Of a stretch of 64,000 bases of DNA, positions 1 to 8,282 are shown in pieces (within the stretch, counting starts at the first letter, position 1; each line of letters opens with the position of its first letter). A model generated the notes under the pieces. That model saw only the letters and a program-made list of their open reading frames with translations, was not told where the DNA came from and did no database searches. This DNA is from Photorhabdus sp. CRCIA-P01. Its GTDB lineage: Bacteria > Pseudomonadota > Gammaproteobacteria > Enterobacterales > Enterobacteriaceae. The position numbers and the translations under genes were made by a program. The stretch spans positions 1 to 64,000 of the forward strand of contig NZ_NMQR01000001.1 in NCBI RefSeq assembly GCF_003545805.1. The letters run 5' to 3'.

Positions 1-301
1 GTGGATGGGGGGATGGGGCGGGTTACAACAAAGCTCATCTTGTGAAGGAGTGGGCTTATGTTAGCAATATTGAGTTACATTACCTTCCTCCATACAGCCC
101 AAATTTAAACCCGATAGAGCGATTATGGAAGGTCATGAATGAACAGGTTCGAAATAACCGTTATTTCGCTGATAAGCATGAATTTCGAGACAAAGTCTTC
201 AAATTTTTCACCACAACGTTACCTGATATAGCGGACTCGCTGACGTCTAGAATTAACGACCATTTTCAGGTGCTAAAAACTGCATCTTGAAGTTTCTTGG
301 G
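1..301 (+). mobile_element. IS630-family insertion sequence, right end (cut by window edge)
   Basis: Right-hand part of an IS630/Tc1-type element. It contains the 3' end of a DDE transposase and ends near 301. The following TA at 302-303 is the likely duplicated TA target typical of this family. Immediately downstream, the sequence reads as the C-terminus of a PAS4-LuxR solo, so the element appears to sit inside such a gene. The left end lies outside the window. Confidence 0.65.
3..290 (+). CDS. IS630-type DDE transposase, C-terminal part (5' truncated by window)
   Basis: The open frame continues to the window edge, so the protein start is missing. The visible part begins with DGAGYNKAH, which fits the second catalytic aspartate region of IS630-type DDE transposases. 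It continues with LPPYSPNLNPIERLWKVMN, the signature around the last acidic catalytic residue (the E of NPIERLW). The C-terminal tail is ordinary for the family. Function, by family knowledge, is cut-and-paste transposition into TA dinucleotides. Whether the whole transposase is intact cannot be judged here. Confidence 0.8.
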   Translation, partial: GWGDGAGYNKAHLVKEWAYVSNIELHYLPPYSPNLNPIERLWKVMNEQVRNNRYFADKHEFRDKVFKFFTTTLPDIADSLTSRINDHFQVLKTAS

Positions 302-302
302 T

Positions 303-386
303 ATAAAAGATTTCTGTAAAGAAAATAAACTTGATCTTTATATTCCGGCAAGATTCGTCACTATTGGTAGTTTAGAGTTAAATTGA
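303..386 (+). pseudogene. C-terminal remnant of a PAS4-LuxR solo regulator, interrupted by IS630
   Basis: Downstream of the IS end, a frame reads DFCKENKLDLYIPARFV and then stops (TGA at 384-386). This matches the C-terminal tail shared by the LuxR solos in this window, for example CKEKGYDLYIPPRYF at the end of the gene at 3395-4090. Only about 25 codons remain, so this is the 3' stub of another array member disrupted by the insertion sequence. It resembles the 3395/17496 subtype (CKE-x3-DLYIP) more than the subtype at 442-3247 (CRTNDYDLYVP). Confidence 0.7.
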
Positions 387-441
387 TTATAAGATTAAAT
401 ATCAATAATCTAACTTTAAGACTAGAAAGAGGAATGATGAC

Positions 442-1122
442 ATGGACAATAAATTAATTATTTCACCTCAGGTTATTAACACAATGGAGCAAAGTAATGA
501 ACCTTGGGGGATAAAAGATAAAAATTCATGCTTTATTTATGTCAACCAGGCATGTAAGCGTCTTCAAAATATTTCATGCTCTTTTGACTATGAGGGAGTT
601 TATGAGCATGAACTCCCCTGGGATGGGGCTGAATTTGCCAAAGAATACATCGCTCATGATCAAAAGGTGATGGAAAAAGAAGAAAGAGTATGTTTGCTTC
701 TAACACATACTTTTGGAAAAGAACAAATTCTTTCGTCTTATTTTTTTGAAAAACACCCTCTTTATCATGAAGACGGAAGCTGTATGGGAACGATATATCA
801 TGGCTGGCAAGCTCAGGATTTCTCATTAACCCGGCTATTTCATGGAAAATTGCCAGCCAATATTATATTCCAGCCACCGACCGATCTCTTTACTCAACGG
901 GAATGGGATGTTATTTTCCTAATGTTACACAAGTATACCAGTAAACAAATCGGCAGAATGTTAAATATTTCCTACCGTACGGTTGAAACCCATATCTCAC
1001 GCATATATAAACGGATTGGTGTTCATTCTAGTTACCAATTGGAAGAGTATTGTCGCACCAATGATTATGATCTCTATGTGCCAAAAAGATTTGTACATCC
1101 AGAAAGTAGAATGTTCCCTTAA
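442..1122 (+). CDS. PAS4-LuxR solo transcriptional regulator (array member 1)
   Basis: A 226-aa orphan LuxR-type regulator. The N-terminal ~140 residues form a PAS_4-like sensor domain (motif PWGIKDKNSCFIY near residues 17-29). The C-terminal ~70 residues are a LuxR/GerE helix-turn-helix (TQREWDVIFLML, KQIGRMLNISYRTVETHISRIY). No luxI-type synthase is nearby, so it is a 'solo'. PAS4-LuxR solos are greatly expanded in Photorhabdus and thought to sense non-AHL, possibly host-derived, signals; the ligand here is unknown. It is first in a co-directional array with ~30-bp spacers, each with an AAGGAG-type ribosome binding site, so probably one transcript. The PAS domain is of the 'NQAC' type (see member 3). 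Confidence 0.88.
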   Translation: MDNKLIISPQVINTMEQSNEPWGIKDKNSCFIYVNQACKRLQNISCSFDYEGVYEHELPWDGAEFAKEYIAHDQKVMEKEERVCLLLTHTFGKEQILSSYFFEKHPLYHEDGSCMGTIYHGWQAQDFSLTRLFHGKLPANIIFQPPTDLFTQREWDVIFLMLHKYTSKQIGRMLNISYRTVETHISRIYKRIGVHSSYQLEEYCRTNDYDLYVPKRFVHPESRMFP

Positions 1123-1151
1123 CCATTGGATTAAAAGGAGTTGTTAATAAT

Positions 1152-1835
1152 ATGAATAAGAACTATGTAATCTCCCCTCAGGTTATTAACACAATGGAGC
1201 AGAGTAATGATCCTTGGGGAATAAAAGACAAGAATTCATGCTTTATTTACGGTAATTCAGCAACAAAACAATTCATTCATGACTTTAAAAAATCATTTGA
1301 TTATGAAGGACTTTATGATGATGAACTCGACTGGGATGGAGCTGAATTTGCAAAAGAATTTATTGCTCATGATAAAAGTGTAATGGAAAGAGGAGGAAGA
1401 GTATGTTCTCTTGAAACACATCTGTTTGGCAAAGATAAATTCCTATCATCTTATTTTTGTGAAAAAACCCCTATTTACCATGATAACGGGGATTGTATAG
1501 GAACTATATATCATATGTGGCAAGCCCAGGATTTCTCATTCACCCGGTTATTTTATGGAAAACTACCGGCATCTATTATGTTCCAGCCACCGACCAATCT
1601 CTTTACTCAACGGGAATGGGATGTTATTTTCCTAATGTTACACAAGTATACCAATAAGCAAATCGGTAGAATGTTAAATATTTCCGACCGTACGGTTGAA
1701 AACCATATTTCACGCATATATAAACGGACTGGTGTTCACTCCGGTTATCAACTAGAAGAATATTGTCGCACCAATGATTATGATCTCTATGTGCCAAAAA
1801 GATTTGTACATCCAGAAAGCAAAATGTTTCTTTAG
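1152..1835 (+). CDS. PAS4-LuxR solo transcriptional regulator (array member 2)
   Basis: A 227-aa paralogue of the preceding gene with the same two-domain layout: PAS_4 sensor (residues ~15-140) and GerE-type HTH (~155-215). The PAS domain is of a different type, with GNSATKQFIHDFKKSFDYEG as in member 4, while the DNA-binding half is nearly identical to members 1 and 3. The recognition region reads NISDRTVENHISRIYKRTGVHS. It starts 29 bp after member 1 with an AAGGAG ribosome binding site, so it is likely co-transcribed. A shared DNA-binding half with a divergent sensor half suggests different inputs acting on overlapping targets; this is inference. Confidence 0.88.
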   Translation: MNKNYVISPQVINTMEQSNDPWGIKDKNSCFIYGNSATKQFIHDFKKSFDYEGLYDDELDWDGAEFAKEFIAHDKSVMERGGRVCSLETHLFGKDKFLSSYFCEKTPIYHDNGDCIGTIYHMWQAQDFSFTRLFYGKLPASIMFQPPTNLFTQREWDVIFLMLHKYTNKQIGRMLNISDRTVENHISRIYKRTGVHSGYQLEEYCRTNDYDLYVPKRFVHPESKMFL

Positions 1836-1864
1836 CCCTTAGATTAAAAAGGAGTCTCACTAAT

Positions 1865-2545
1865 ATGAACAAAAACTATATAATCTCCCCTCAGGTTATT
1901 AATACAATGGAGCAAAGTAATGAGCCCTGGGGAATAAAAGATAAAAGCTCATGCTTTATTTATGCTAATCAAGCATGTAATCGCGTTCAAAATATTTCAC
2001 GTTCCTTTGACTATGAGGGTCTTTATGATTATGATCTTCCTTGGGATGGTGCCGAATTTGCTGAAGATTACATGGACAATGATAAGATAGTGATGGAAAA
2101 GGAAGAACGAATATGTTCACTTGTAACACATAAATTTTTTAAAGAACAAATTCTGTCATCCTACTTCTTTGAAAAATATCCTTTCTATCATGAAGACGGA
2201 AGCTGTATAGGAACGATATATCACGGTTGGCAAGTTCAGGATTTCTCATTCATCCGACTATTTCGTGGAAAACTGCCAGCCAATATTATGTTCCAACCAC
2301 CAACTGATCTCTTTACTCAACGGGAATGGGATGTTATTTTCCTGATGTTACACAAATATACTAGTAAGCAAATCGGTAGAATGTTAAATATTTCCTATCG
2401 TACGGTTGAAACCCATATCTCGCGTATATATAAACGGATTGGTGTCCACTCTGGTTACCAATTAGAAGAGTATTGTCGCACCAATGATTATGATCTCTAT
2501 GTACCAAAAAGATTTGTGCAACCTGGCAACAGAACATTTCTATAG
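1865..2545 (+). CDS. PAS4-LuxR solo transcriptional regulator (array member 3)
   Basis: A 226-aa PAS_4 plus LuxR HTH protein. The sensor half carries the NQAC...QNISRSFDYEG signature seen in member 1. The HTH half (TQREWDVIFLML...NISYRTVETHISRIYKRIGVHSG) is almost identical at DNA level to members 1 and 2. It follows member 2 by 29 bp with its own AAGGAG site. As with its neighbours there is no linked luxI and no AHL-binding domain. Signal and target genes are not visible from sequence. Confidence 0.88.
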   Translation: MNKNYIISPQVINTMEQSNEPWGIKDKSSCFIYANQACNRVQNISRSFDYEGLYDYDLPWDGAEFAEDYMDNDKIVMEKEERICSLVTHKFFKEQILSSYFFEKYPFYHEDGSCIGTIYHGWQVQDFSFIRLFRGKLPANIMFQPPTDLFTQREWDVIFLMLHKYTSKQIGRMLNISYRTVETHISRIYKRIGVHSGYQLEEYCRTNDYDLYVPKRFVQPGNRTFL

Positions 2546-2575
2546 CCCTTAGATTACAAAGGAGTTTTTACTAAT

Positions 2576-3247
2576 ATGAAGAAGAACTATGCAATATCGC
2601 CTCAAATTATTAATACAATGGCAATAAGCAATGAACCGTGGGGAATAAAGGATAGTTCTTCAAACTTTATCTACGGTAATTCAGCCACAAAGAAGTTTAT
2701 TCATAATTTTAAAGAGTCATTTGATTATGAAGGACTTTATGATCATGAATTGCCCTGGGATGGCGCTGAGTTCGCCAAAGAATTTATTATCCACGATAAA
2801 AATGTCATGACTAAAGGCGAAAGAGTCTGTTCACTCGAAACCCATGTATTTGGGCAAGAGCAAACTTTGTCATCCTATTTCTGTGAAAAATTGCCTCTTT
2901 ATCATAACAATGGTAATTGTATGGGAATTATGTACCATCTGTGGAAAGCCAAAGAGTATTCATTGACCTGCCTATATCAATATTATGATAAATTACCACC
3001 ATCCATACTACTCCAACCACCCTCCGATCTTTTTACTCAGCGGGAGTGGGATATCATCTTTTTCTGCTTACAGAAACACCCCAGAAAACAAATTGAGAAA
3101 ATATTGAATATCGTCTATCGTGAGGTTGAAGAACATATGACAAGGATATACCGTAAAATCGGGATTCACTCTAGTCAACAGTTGGAAGAGTATTGTCGAG
3201 CCAATAATTTTGATCACTATATCCCAGAAAGGTTTTTATTGTCTTAG
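2576..3247 (+). CDS. PAS4-LuxR solo transcriptional regulator (array member 4, divergent HTH)
   Basis: A 223-aa PAS_4-LuxR solo. The sensor half is of the 'GNSATKKFIHNF' type shared with member 2. The DNA-binding half differs from members 1-3: the recognition-helix segment is NIVYREVEEHMTRIYRKIG instead of NISYRTVETHISRIYKRIG, so target specificity or DNA-binding ability may have changed. It lies 30 bp after member 3 and ends the tightly spaced part of the array; the next member starts 147 bp downstream. Confidence 0.86.
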   Translation: MKKNYAISPQIINTMAISNEPWGIKDSSSNFIYGNSATKKFIHNFKESFDYEGLYDHELPWDGAEFAKEFIIHDKNVMTKGERVCSLETHVFGQEQTLSSYFCEKLPLYHNNGNCMGIMYHLWKAKEYSLTCLYQYYDKLPPSILLQPPSDLFTQREWDIIFFCLQKHPRKQIEKILNIVYREVEEHMTRIYRKIGIHSSQQLEEYCRANNFDHYIPERFLLS

Positions 3248-3394
3248 ATTACGTATTATTTCCCAGTTTCTACATACTACCTTTGTTAATTATTTATTGA
3301 TAAAATATATAACTCTATGGAAATATGCTTTTCTTTCAATGAAAAATTTACATTCAATAATTTAAAAAAGCAATAATTATCTTAAAGGATATTT

Positions 3395-4090
3395 ATGAAT
3401 AAATCAGGATTAAAACAAGTCCCTTTTATTACCCCTCAATTAACACATATATGGGACAAAAGCCCTGATCCTTGGTTTGTAAAAGATAAGGAATCCCGTT
3501 TTATTTATGCAAATACCAATTTTATTAAAGTCATCAAGTTACCGGAAAGCTTCAATATTATAGGATATACCGTTGAAGAATTACCAATATCCGTTAATGG
3601 TTTTGCTCATCACTTTAAAGAACATGATCGCAGAGTCTTAGAAAGTATGCAGAAAGTATGCTCTGTCGGCACTTATCCTCAAGGTAATGGTCGACCACCT
3701 AAATCCTATTTTTGCGAAAAATATCCATTGATGAGTGAAGATAATCACTGTATCGGCATTATCTCTCACGCCAGAGAATTAGAGCACTTTACGGTTTATC
3801 ATTATATTAAGGACAATATACCAACGTCAGCCTGCCTCAGACCACCTAATGATTTGCTAAATGAGAAAGAGTGGATGGTTATTTTTCTATTTTGCTGTGG
3901 CATGAATAATAATGATACGGCCACTGAAATGAATATTTCATTCCATACTGTGGAAAAACATTTTGAAAGTATCTATGAGAAATTATCTGTCAGTTCAGTG
4001 ACAGAGTTACGATTACTTTGCAAAGAAAAAGGTTATGATCTCTATATTCCACCCAGGTATTTTCTATCCATAGGCCATTTTATATTATAG
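3395..4090 (+). CDS. PAS4-LuxR solo transcriptional regulator (array member 5)
   Basis: A 231-aa PAS_4-LuxR solo of a separate subtype, starting MNKSGLKQVPFITPQLTHIWDKSPDPW. The PAS half has WFVKDKESRFIYAN. The HTH half is LNEKEWMVIFLFCCGMNNNDTATEMNISFHTVEKHFESIYEKLSV. Its closest relative in the window is 17496-18191, beyond the metabolic genes, suggesting that the two LuxR blocks were once contiguous or arose by block duplication. It is separated from member 4 by a 147-bp AT-rich spacer and so may have its own promoter. Confidence 0.87.
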   Translation: MNKSGLKQVPFITPQLTHIWDKSPDPWFVKDKESRFIYANTNFIKVIKLPESFNIIGYTVEELPISVNGFAHHFKEHDRRVLESMQKVCSVGTYPQGNGRPPKSYFCEKYPLMSEDNHCIGIISHARELEHFTVYHYIKDNIPTSACLRPPNDLLNEKEWMVIFLFCCGMNNNDTATEMNISFHTVEKHFESIYEKLSVSSVTELRLLCKEKGYDLYIPPRYFLSIGHFIL

Positions 4091-4258
4091 CTAATTGATT
4101 TTACTATTAACTACGACTTATTTATTGATTAATTTTGTTAATAATTAGGAATACAATTAATGATATCACCGACTTTTGCATTAATTCAGGATCGATAAGC
4201 CTTGATATCGATTTCCCCATACTCAGAAAATATTGCACACATTTTGGATGACAGACGA

Positions 4259-4390
4259 TATATACCTAATAGATTTCGAGTTGCAGCGCGGCGGCAAGTG
4301 AATGAATTCCCCAGGAGCATAGATAACTATGTGACTGGGGTGAGTGAAAGCAGCCAACAAAGCAGCAGCTTGAAAGATGAAGGGTATATA
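4259..4390. repeat. ERIC element (copy 1)
   Basis: A ~130-bp enterobacterial repetitive intergenic consensus palindrome. It contains the core CCCAGGAGCATAGATAACTA followed by GTGACTGGGGTGAG, matching the well-known ERIC primer motifs, and has TATACC-type termini in inverted orientation. It lies between the LuxR array and the 3' end of yhfS. The small ORF that runs through it is an artefact of the repeat. Confidence 0.9.
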
Positions 4391-4453
4391 CCGCCCATTG
4401 TGGCGGATGTCACTGCATCCAGAATAATTTTCTGCTTGTTTCTTAGCCTTTCA

Positions 4454-5566
4454 TTATCGTAAGGCGACGGCTTGTGCACAACTTTGACTCAGGAGCCTTA
4501 TTACCGTCTCCGCACCGCTTCGATTGGGATTTATCCTTATCATCCGTCTCTCTAACGTGGGATCAGACTGACGGAATGTACCGGACAACCGGTAAAACAG
4601 TGGTGGAATGTCAAATTTCGATTCAGCACCCACCGGATATGGCAGTGCACCAAGCTTATGAGCAACATGAAGTACTTGTTCGGCAATCTCATCGTAAAAC
4701 TCCACCAGCAATACTTTCGATTGCGCATTGGCGATAAACGCCTGTTTTACCTGAGGAATAGCTCCCTGATTAAGCTGAGACACTAATGTTTCACTCACCT
4801 GAGCCTGCACAGCATGCATCACTGGGGCAAATACCAATCCACGCAATACTTCCAATGCCTGAAATCCCTGTACCTGACTGCCACCGGAATACATACTACG
4901 CCGGATGCGCTCTATTGCCGCTTGTTGACCGACCACAACACCGACACCTTGCGGGCCAAACAGTTTGAAGCTAGAGAAGGCCGATAACGCAGCACCCCAT
5001 TCACAACCGATACGTTCCACTTTCATGGCAGCATAGTTATCGTCAACCAGAACTGGTAGTGATGCGGCATTCAGCAGTGATATGACTTCTGCCAACTCAT
5101 AAGCATCATCAATTTTCTGTCGTGTGTGTTGTACCAACGCCGCCACCGGCGAATGTTGCAAAATCGCAGTCCGTATTTGTTCGGATTGATTGAAATCAGC
5201 CCGCACCAGATGCAAACCCATCTGCTCAGCAATAATCGCTGTCGAGGGATATAACGGCGCATCATGAACTAGCAGGCTATCACCCGCATTAAGTAATGCC
5301 GCCAGCCCACAACGTATTGCCCCGGTTCCCGCCCCTTGCACTAACACAGCAGCCTCAGCAGAAAAGAAATCGGCAACGACCTGTTCAACGCGTTGCGTTA
5401 TCTGTGGCCGGTTCAATCCCGGCACCAACCCTAAATCTCCGGTAGTGAGAAAATCCGCACCGGGAAAATGGCGGCAGATAATATCAACTAAACGAAACTG
5501 TTTGTGCTGCGCTTGCTCCATGCTCAGACTAGGTAATGGATAGGTGTTCAATATCTGCTCTCCCAC
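4454..5566 (-). CDS. yhfS: YhfS-like PLP-dependent aminotransferase-fold enzyme
   Basis: A 370-aa fold-type I PLP enzyme resembling E. coli YhfS. The PLP site is suggested by the loop LVDDNYAAMK and the lysine of FSSFKLFGPQG. An N-terminal LTTGDLGLVPGLNRPQ and a glycine-rich GAGTGAIRCGL cofactor region are present. The substrate is not known for this family. It is the last gene of a minus-strand operon (yhfZ-Y-X-php-U-T-S); the next gene upstream, yhfT, ends 45 bp before it. Length matches the family. A decayed second copy of its N-terminal part lies at 14918-15225. Confidence 0.85.
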   Translation of the reverse strand: MGEQILNTYPLPSLSMEQAQHKQFRLVDIICRHFPGADFLTTGDLGLVPGLNRPQITQRVEQVVADFFSAEAAVLVQGAGTGAIRCGLAALLNAGDSLLVHDAPLYPSTAIIAEQMGLHLVRADFNQSEQIRTAILQHSPVAALVQHTRQKIDDAYELAEVISLLNAASLPVLVDDNYAAMKVERIGCEWGAALSAFSSFKLFGPQGVGVVVGQQAAIERIRRSMYSGGSQVQGFQALEVLRGLVFAPVMHAVQAQVSETLVSQLNQGAIPQVKQAFIANAQSKVLLVEFYDEIAEQVLHVAHKLGALPYPVGAESKFDIPPLFYRLSGTFRQSDPTLERRMIRINPNRSGAETVIRLLSQSCAQAVALR

Positions 5567-5611
5567 ATTTCCCCCTTATATTTTTAAAAATAAAGGGGGA
5601 AATTTATTCAA

Positions 5612-6967
5612 TTAACTGATACCTACCAGATAGATGACGTTAGCTAGCACACCAACCACAATCGTTGCAATCGGCCCAATCGCCATTTCAACCAAAGGAC
5701 GTTTAGCCGTACGGTTGAGTAGATAAATACCCGCCACCACCATAAATCCCATGCCCGGCAGAATGGCGTTGGCAGCCATCATTCCCCCCACCAATAAGGC
5801 AACTTCCAACATGCGGGTAATAACCGTACGAATATGCTCACCACAAGCTTTGACTCCGGGATATTTATCCAACCAGATAGCAATTCTCGCCAGCAGTTTG
5901 ATTTCCATAAACATAATCAAACTACCGGCAATGAAGGCAATCCACAGATTATTCGTGATTAACCCGGCGACAAACACGAACTTCATGCCGACCGGACTAT
6001 AAACCCCAGTAGCAATAGCGGTCATACCAACTAACGGCACAAAGCTGATCGCCCTGGCAAGCGCCACCAACATGGCATTAGCCCCTTCTCCCTGCGCCAT
6101 CAGTTGCAGTGATACCGGACCTTCCGCCAGCAGACTGAGTGACATCGAAGCCGCTACCGCAGTCAAACCACCACTTAATACCAGCAACCAGATGTTGTTT
6201 TGAATACGCTGTATCCGCGTGGAGAATAGTCCAACCAGCATCTCATTCGCGCCTTTGGCCGGAGCAGATCCCTCGCCAGCTTTGGGAGCACGCTGTTTCA
6301 TCGCAAAGTAAAACATCACAATCATCGAGATCAGCAGGGCTATCCCGTTAGGATCCAGTTGCACCGGTTTGCTCAGAGCCCCACCAAAACTCAATGCTCC
6401 TACCGCTTTCGTCGCGATATACCCCACCAATGTCGCAATCAGCACCCATATTCCTTTGCCATATCCGTATTGATAGGCCACAACAATCGCCGGAAACAGT
6501 GCAAAGCAGGCTACGATAGGATCGCCAACTTTACTCAGGTTGCCCATGAAATTAACCGGCAAATGGGCAAAGATATCGACCACGGATCGTAAACCGGTCA
6601 TCAAGGCAACGGCATACAGCGCCCCCAAAACAGCAGAAAGTATGAAACCTTTTTTACTGTTTGCACACCAAGTACCAATGACATCGGTTCCCAATAATAA
6701 GCTATGCACCAGAATAATCGGGGCGGTCAACGAGAACGGAATACCAAAGCCAATAACCAGCCCAAAACTTAGGGCAAAACTGGTGGCAGCCAGGGTTTTA
6801 CGATTCATACGCCCTTCCAGATGCTCCGGCATTAAAGGACGTAGCCCATCATGAAATACGGCAATACCACGGTTAGCCATCATGGCGGATATCCCACCAA
6901 TCACCGCCAACAAACCCGCTTTAAACGGATCAATTTCCATTAAACGGCTGAAAAATTCATATTCCAT
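5612..6967 (-). CDS. yhfT: YhfT-like multi-pass membrane transporter
   Basis: A 451-aa integral inner-membrane protein with about 12 hydrophobic segments, homologous to E. coli YhfT. Motifs include GGISAMMANRGIAVFHDGLRP near the N-terminus and EMAIGPIATIVVGVLANVIY at the C-terminus. It is probably a transporter for the substrate handled by the yhf enzymes; the specificity is unknown. It begins 10 bp after yhfU ends, so it is translationally close within the operon. Confidence 0.85.
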   Translation of the reverse strand: MEYEFFSRLMEIDPFKAGLLAVIGGISAMMANRGIAVFHDGLRPLMPEHLEGRMNRKTLAATSFALSFGLVIGFGIPFSLTAPIILVHSLLLGTDVIGTWCANSKKGFILSAVLGALYAVALMTGLRSVVDIFAHLPVNFMGNLSKVGDPIVACFALFPAIVVAYQYGYGKGIWVLIATLVGYIATKAVGALSFGGALSKPVQLDPNGIALLISMIVMFYFAMKQRAPKAGEGSAPAKGANEMLVGLFSTRIQRIQNNIWLLVLSGGLTAVAASMSLSLLAEGPVSLQLMAQGEGANAMLVALARAISFVPLVGMTAIATGVYSPVGMKFVFVAGLITNNLWIAFIAGSLIMFMEIKLLARIAIWLDKYPGVKACGEHIRTVITRMLEVALLVGGMMAANAILPGMGFMVVAGIYLLNRTAKRPLVEMAIGPIATIVVGVLANVIYLVGIS

Positions 6968-6977
6968 TTTCCTGTCC

Positions 6978-7337
6978 TCATGAAGAAAAAATAGCCTTGA
7001 TAATCACCGGAATAACCGCGTCTATATCCTGACCCGTAAAACCAAATGCGGTCTTCCCGGCGTTAACATGGGCAATAATTTCTTCATCAAGCAGGATCTT
7101 GCCTGGCATACTGATGGTGGCGCATTTGTTAATACCAACAATAGCAATTGCCATTGCCAAAGCGCCTCCACCGGTATTACAGGCTCCCAAATAGTAATCC
7201 GCATGACCACTCTTAAGCGCCATAGCGGCATCTATATCGCCCATCACGGTAATGGATGAGGTTTTATCCCCGGCCAGACGGCGTAAAGTTTCAGCAATTT
7301 TTTCTTTCTCAATTTGTCCTCCAATAACAAATCTCAT
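6978..7337 (-). CDS. yhfU: YhfU-like small conserved protein (DUF2620 type)
   Basis: A 119-aa soluble protein matching E. coli YhfU in size and context. It starts MRFVIGGQIEKEKIAETL and has a glycine-rich stretch, YYLGACNTGGGALAMAIAIVG. The function is not established. The fixed position between php and yhfT suggests a role with the transporter or the PTE-like hydrolase. The spacing of 11 bp to php and 10 bp to yhfT indicates one transcript. Confidence 0.8.
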   Translation of the reverse strand: MRFVIGGQIEKEKIAETLRRLAGDKTSSITVMGDIDAAMALKSGHADYYLGACNTGGGALAMAIAIVGINKCATISMPGKILLDEEIIAHVNAGKTAFGFTGQDIDAVIPVIIKAIFSS

Positions 7338-7348
7338 ATGTTTTTCCT

Positions 7349-8239
7349 TTATTTGAAAAATAGCGTTGGGTTATCACGTAACATCAAATCAATATCGGTT
7401 TGCGTTAATCCCGCCCGGTTTAGCATCGGCACAAAGGTGGTGATTAAATAGGCAAAACCATTGCCACCATTGGCTTTTAAGTGAGAACGACGGGTAATAT
7501 CCATCGATAACATGACGCGGTTAAGTAAGCCACGTTGGGCCAGGGTCTGTAACATAGCGATCCGCTTTTCATCCGGGTAGTAATCTCTTTTGCCAATCGT
7601 GTCGAACTGGATGTAGGCCCCCTGTTCAATGATGCGCAAGATGTTGTCTAGATTATCTTTAAGATCACAGTGACCAATAACTACCCGTTCAGCATCTACA
7701 CCGTGCTTTTTCAGTAACGCCAGTTGTTCAAGACCCATCGTGCTTAATGTCGTATGGGTCGAAACAGGACGCCCGGTTTCCAGATGGGCTATAGCCGCAG
7801 CATAAAATACTTTCTCTTCATCAGGCGTAATCACCCCCTTGCTGGAACCAATTTCCCCAATCACTCCGGCTTTCAGCGTCGTACCGTCAATACCCTGCTC
7901 AATCTCAGCAATCATTTCATCCGCCAGTTGTCGAGCCGTAGTATGTGCTACATGTTCAGGAAAAAAGGCAGATTGGTAATAGCCAGTTGAAACTATTACA
8001 TTAATGCCGGAGTCCCGCATCAAATCCAGTATAAACCGTGGGTTACGTCCCATGTAACGATTGGTCATTTCCACAATATTGTGTACACCCAAGCTGACCA
8101 GTGTTTTCATCTCTTCACAAATCAGGTCGTACTGATCCAGCCGGCAGTCAATGCTGTTTTTAAATGACGATAAATCGAGATGCAGGTGCTCATGTGCATA
8201 GGTATAGCCGGATGCGTCAATTCTGTTTTGCTGAGTCAT
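7349..8239 (-). CDS. php: Php, phosphotriesterase-homology metal-dependent hydrolase
   Basis: A 296-aa amidohydrolase-superfamily protein like E. coli Php. Metal ligands are visible as the N-terminal AHEHLHLDL (HxH), the lysine in TTLKAGVIGEIG (bridging carboxylated Lys), histidines in STHTTLSTMG and VIGHCDLKDN, and the late aspartate in MLSMDITRRSH. I chose the ATG at 8239 (MTQQNRIDASGYTYAHEH) because it matches the family N-terminus; an in-frame ATG at 8278 would add 13 residues and lies just after the yhfX stop. The natural substrate is unknown. Confidence 0.86.
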   Translation of the reverse strand: MTQQNRIDASGYTYAHEHLHLDLSSFKNSIDCRLDQYDLICEEMKTLVSLGVHNIVEMTNRYMGRNPRFILDLMRDSGINVIVSTGYYQSAFFPEHVAHTTARQLADEMIAEIEQGIDGTTLKAGVIGEIGSSKGVITPDEEKVFYAAAIAHLETGRPVSTHTTLSTMGLEQLALLKKHGVDAERVVIGHCDLKDNLDNILRIIEQGAYIQFDTIGKRDYYPDEKRIAMLQTLAQRGLLNRVMLSMDITRRSHLKANGGNGFAYLITTFVPMLNRAGLTQTDIDLMLRDNPTLFFK

Positions 8240-8282
8240 GAGTAAGACGGTCCGAAGACGAACAGAGTGGAGATGCATCTAG

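Noticed and set aside
4202-4462. ORF of 86 codons between the LuxR array and yhfS
   Set aside because: It runs straight through an ERIC repeat and has no similarity or convincing ribosome binding site.
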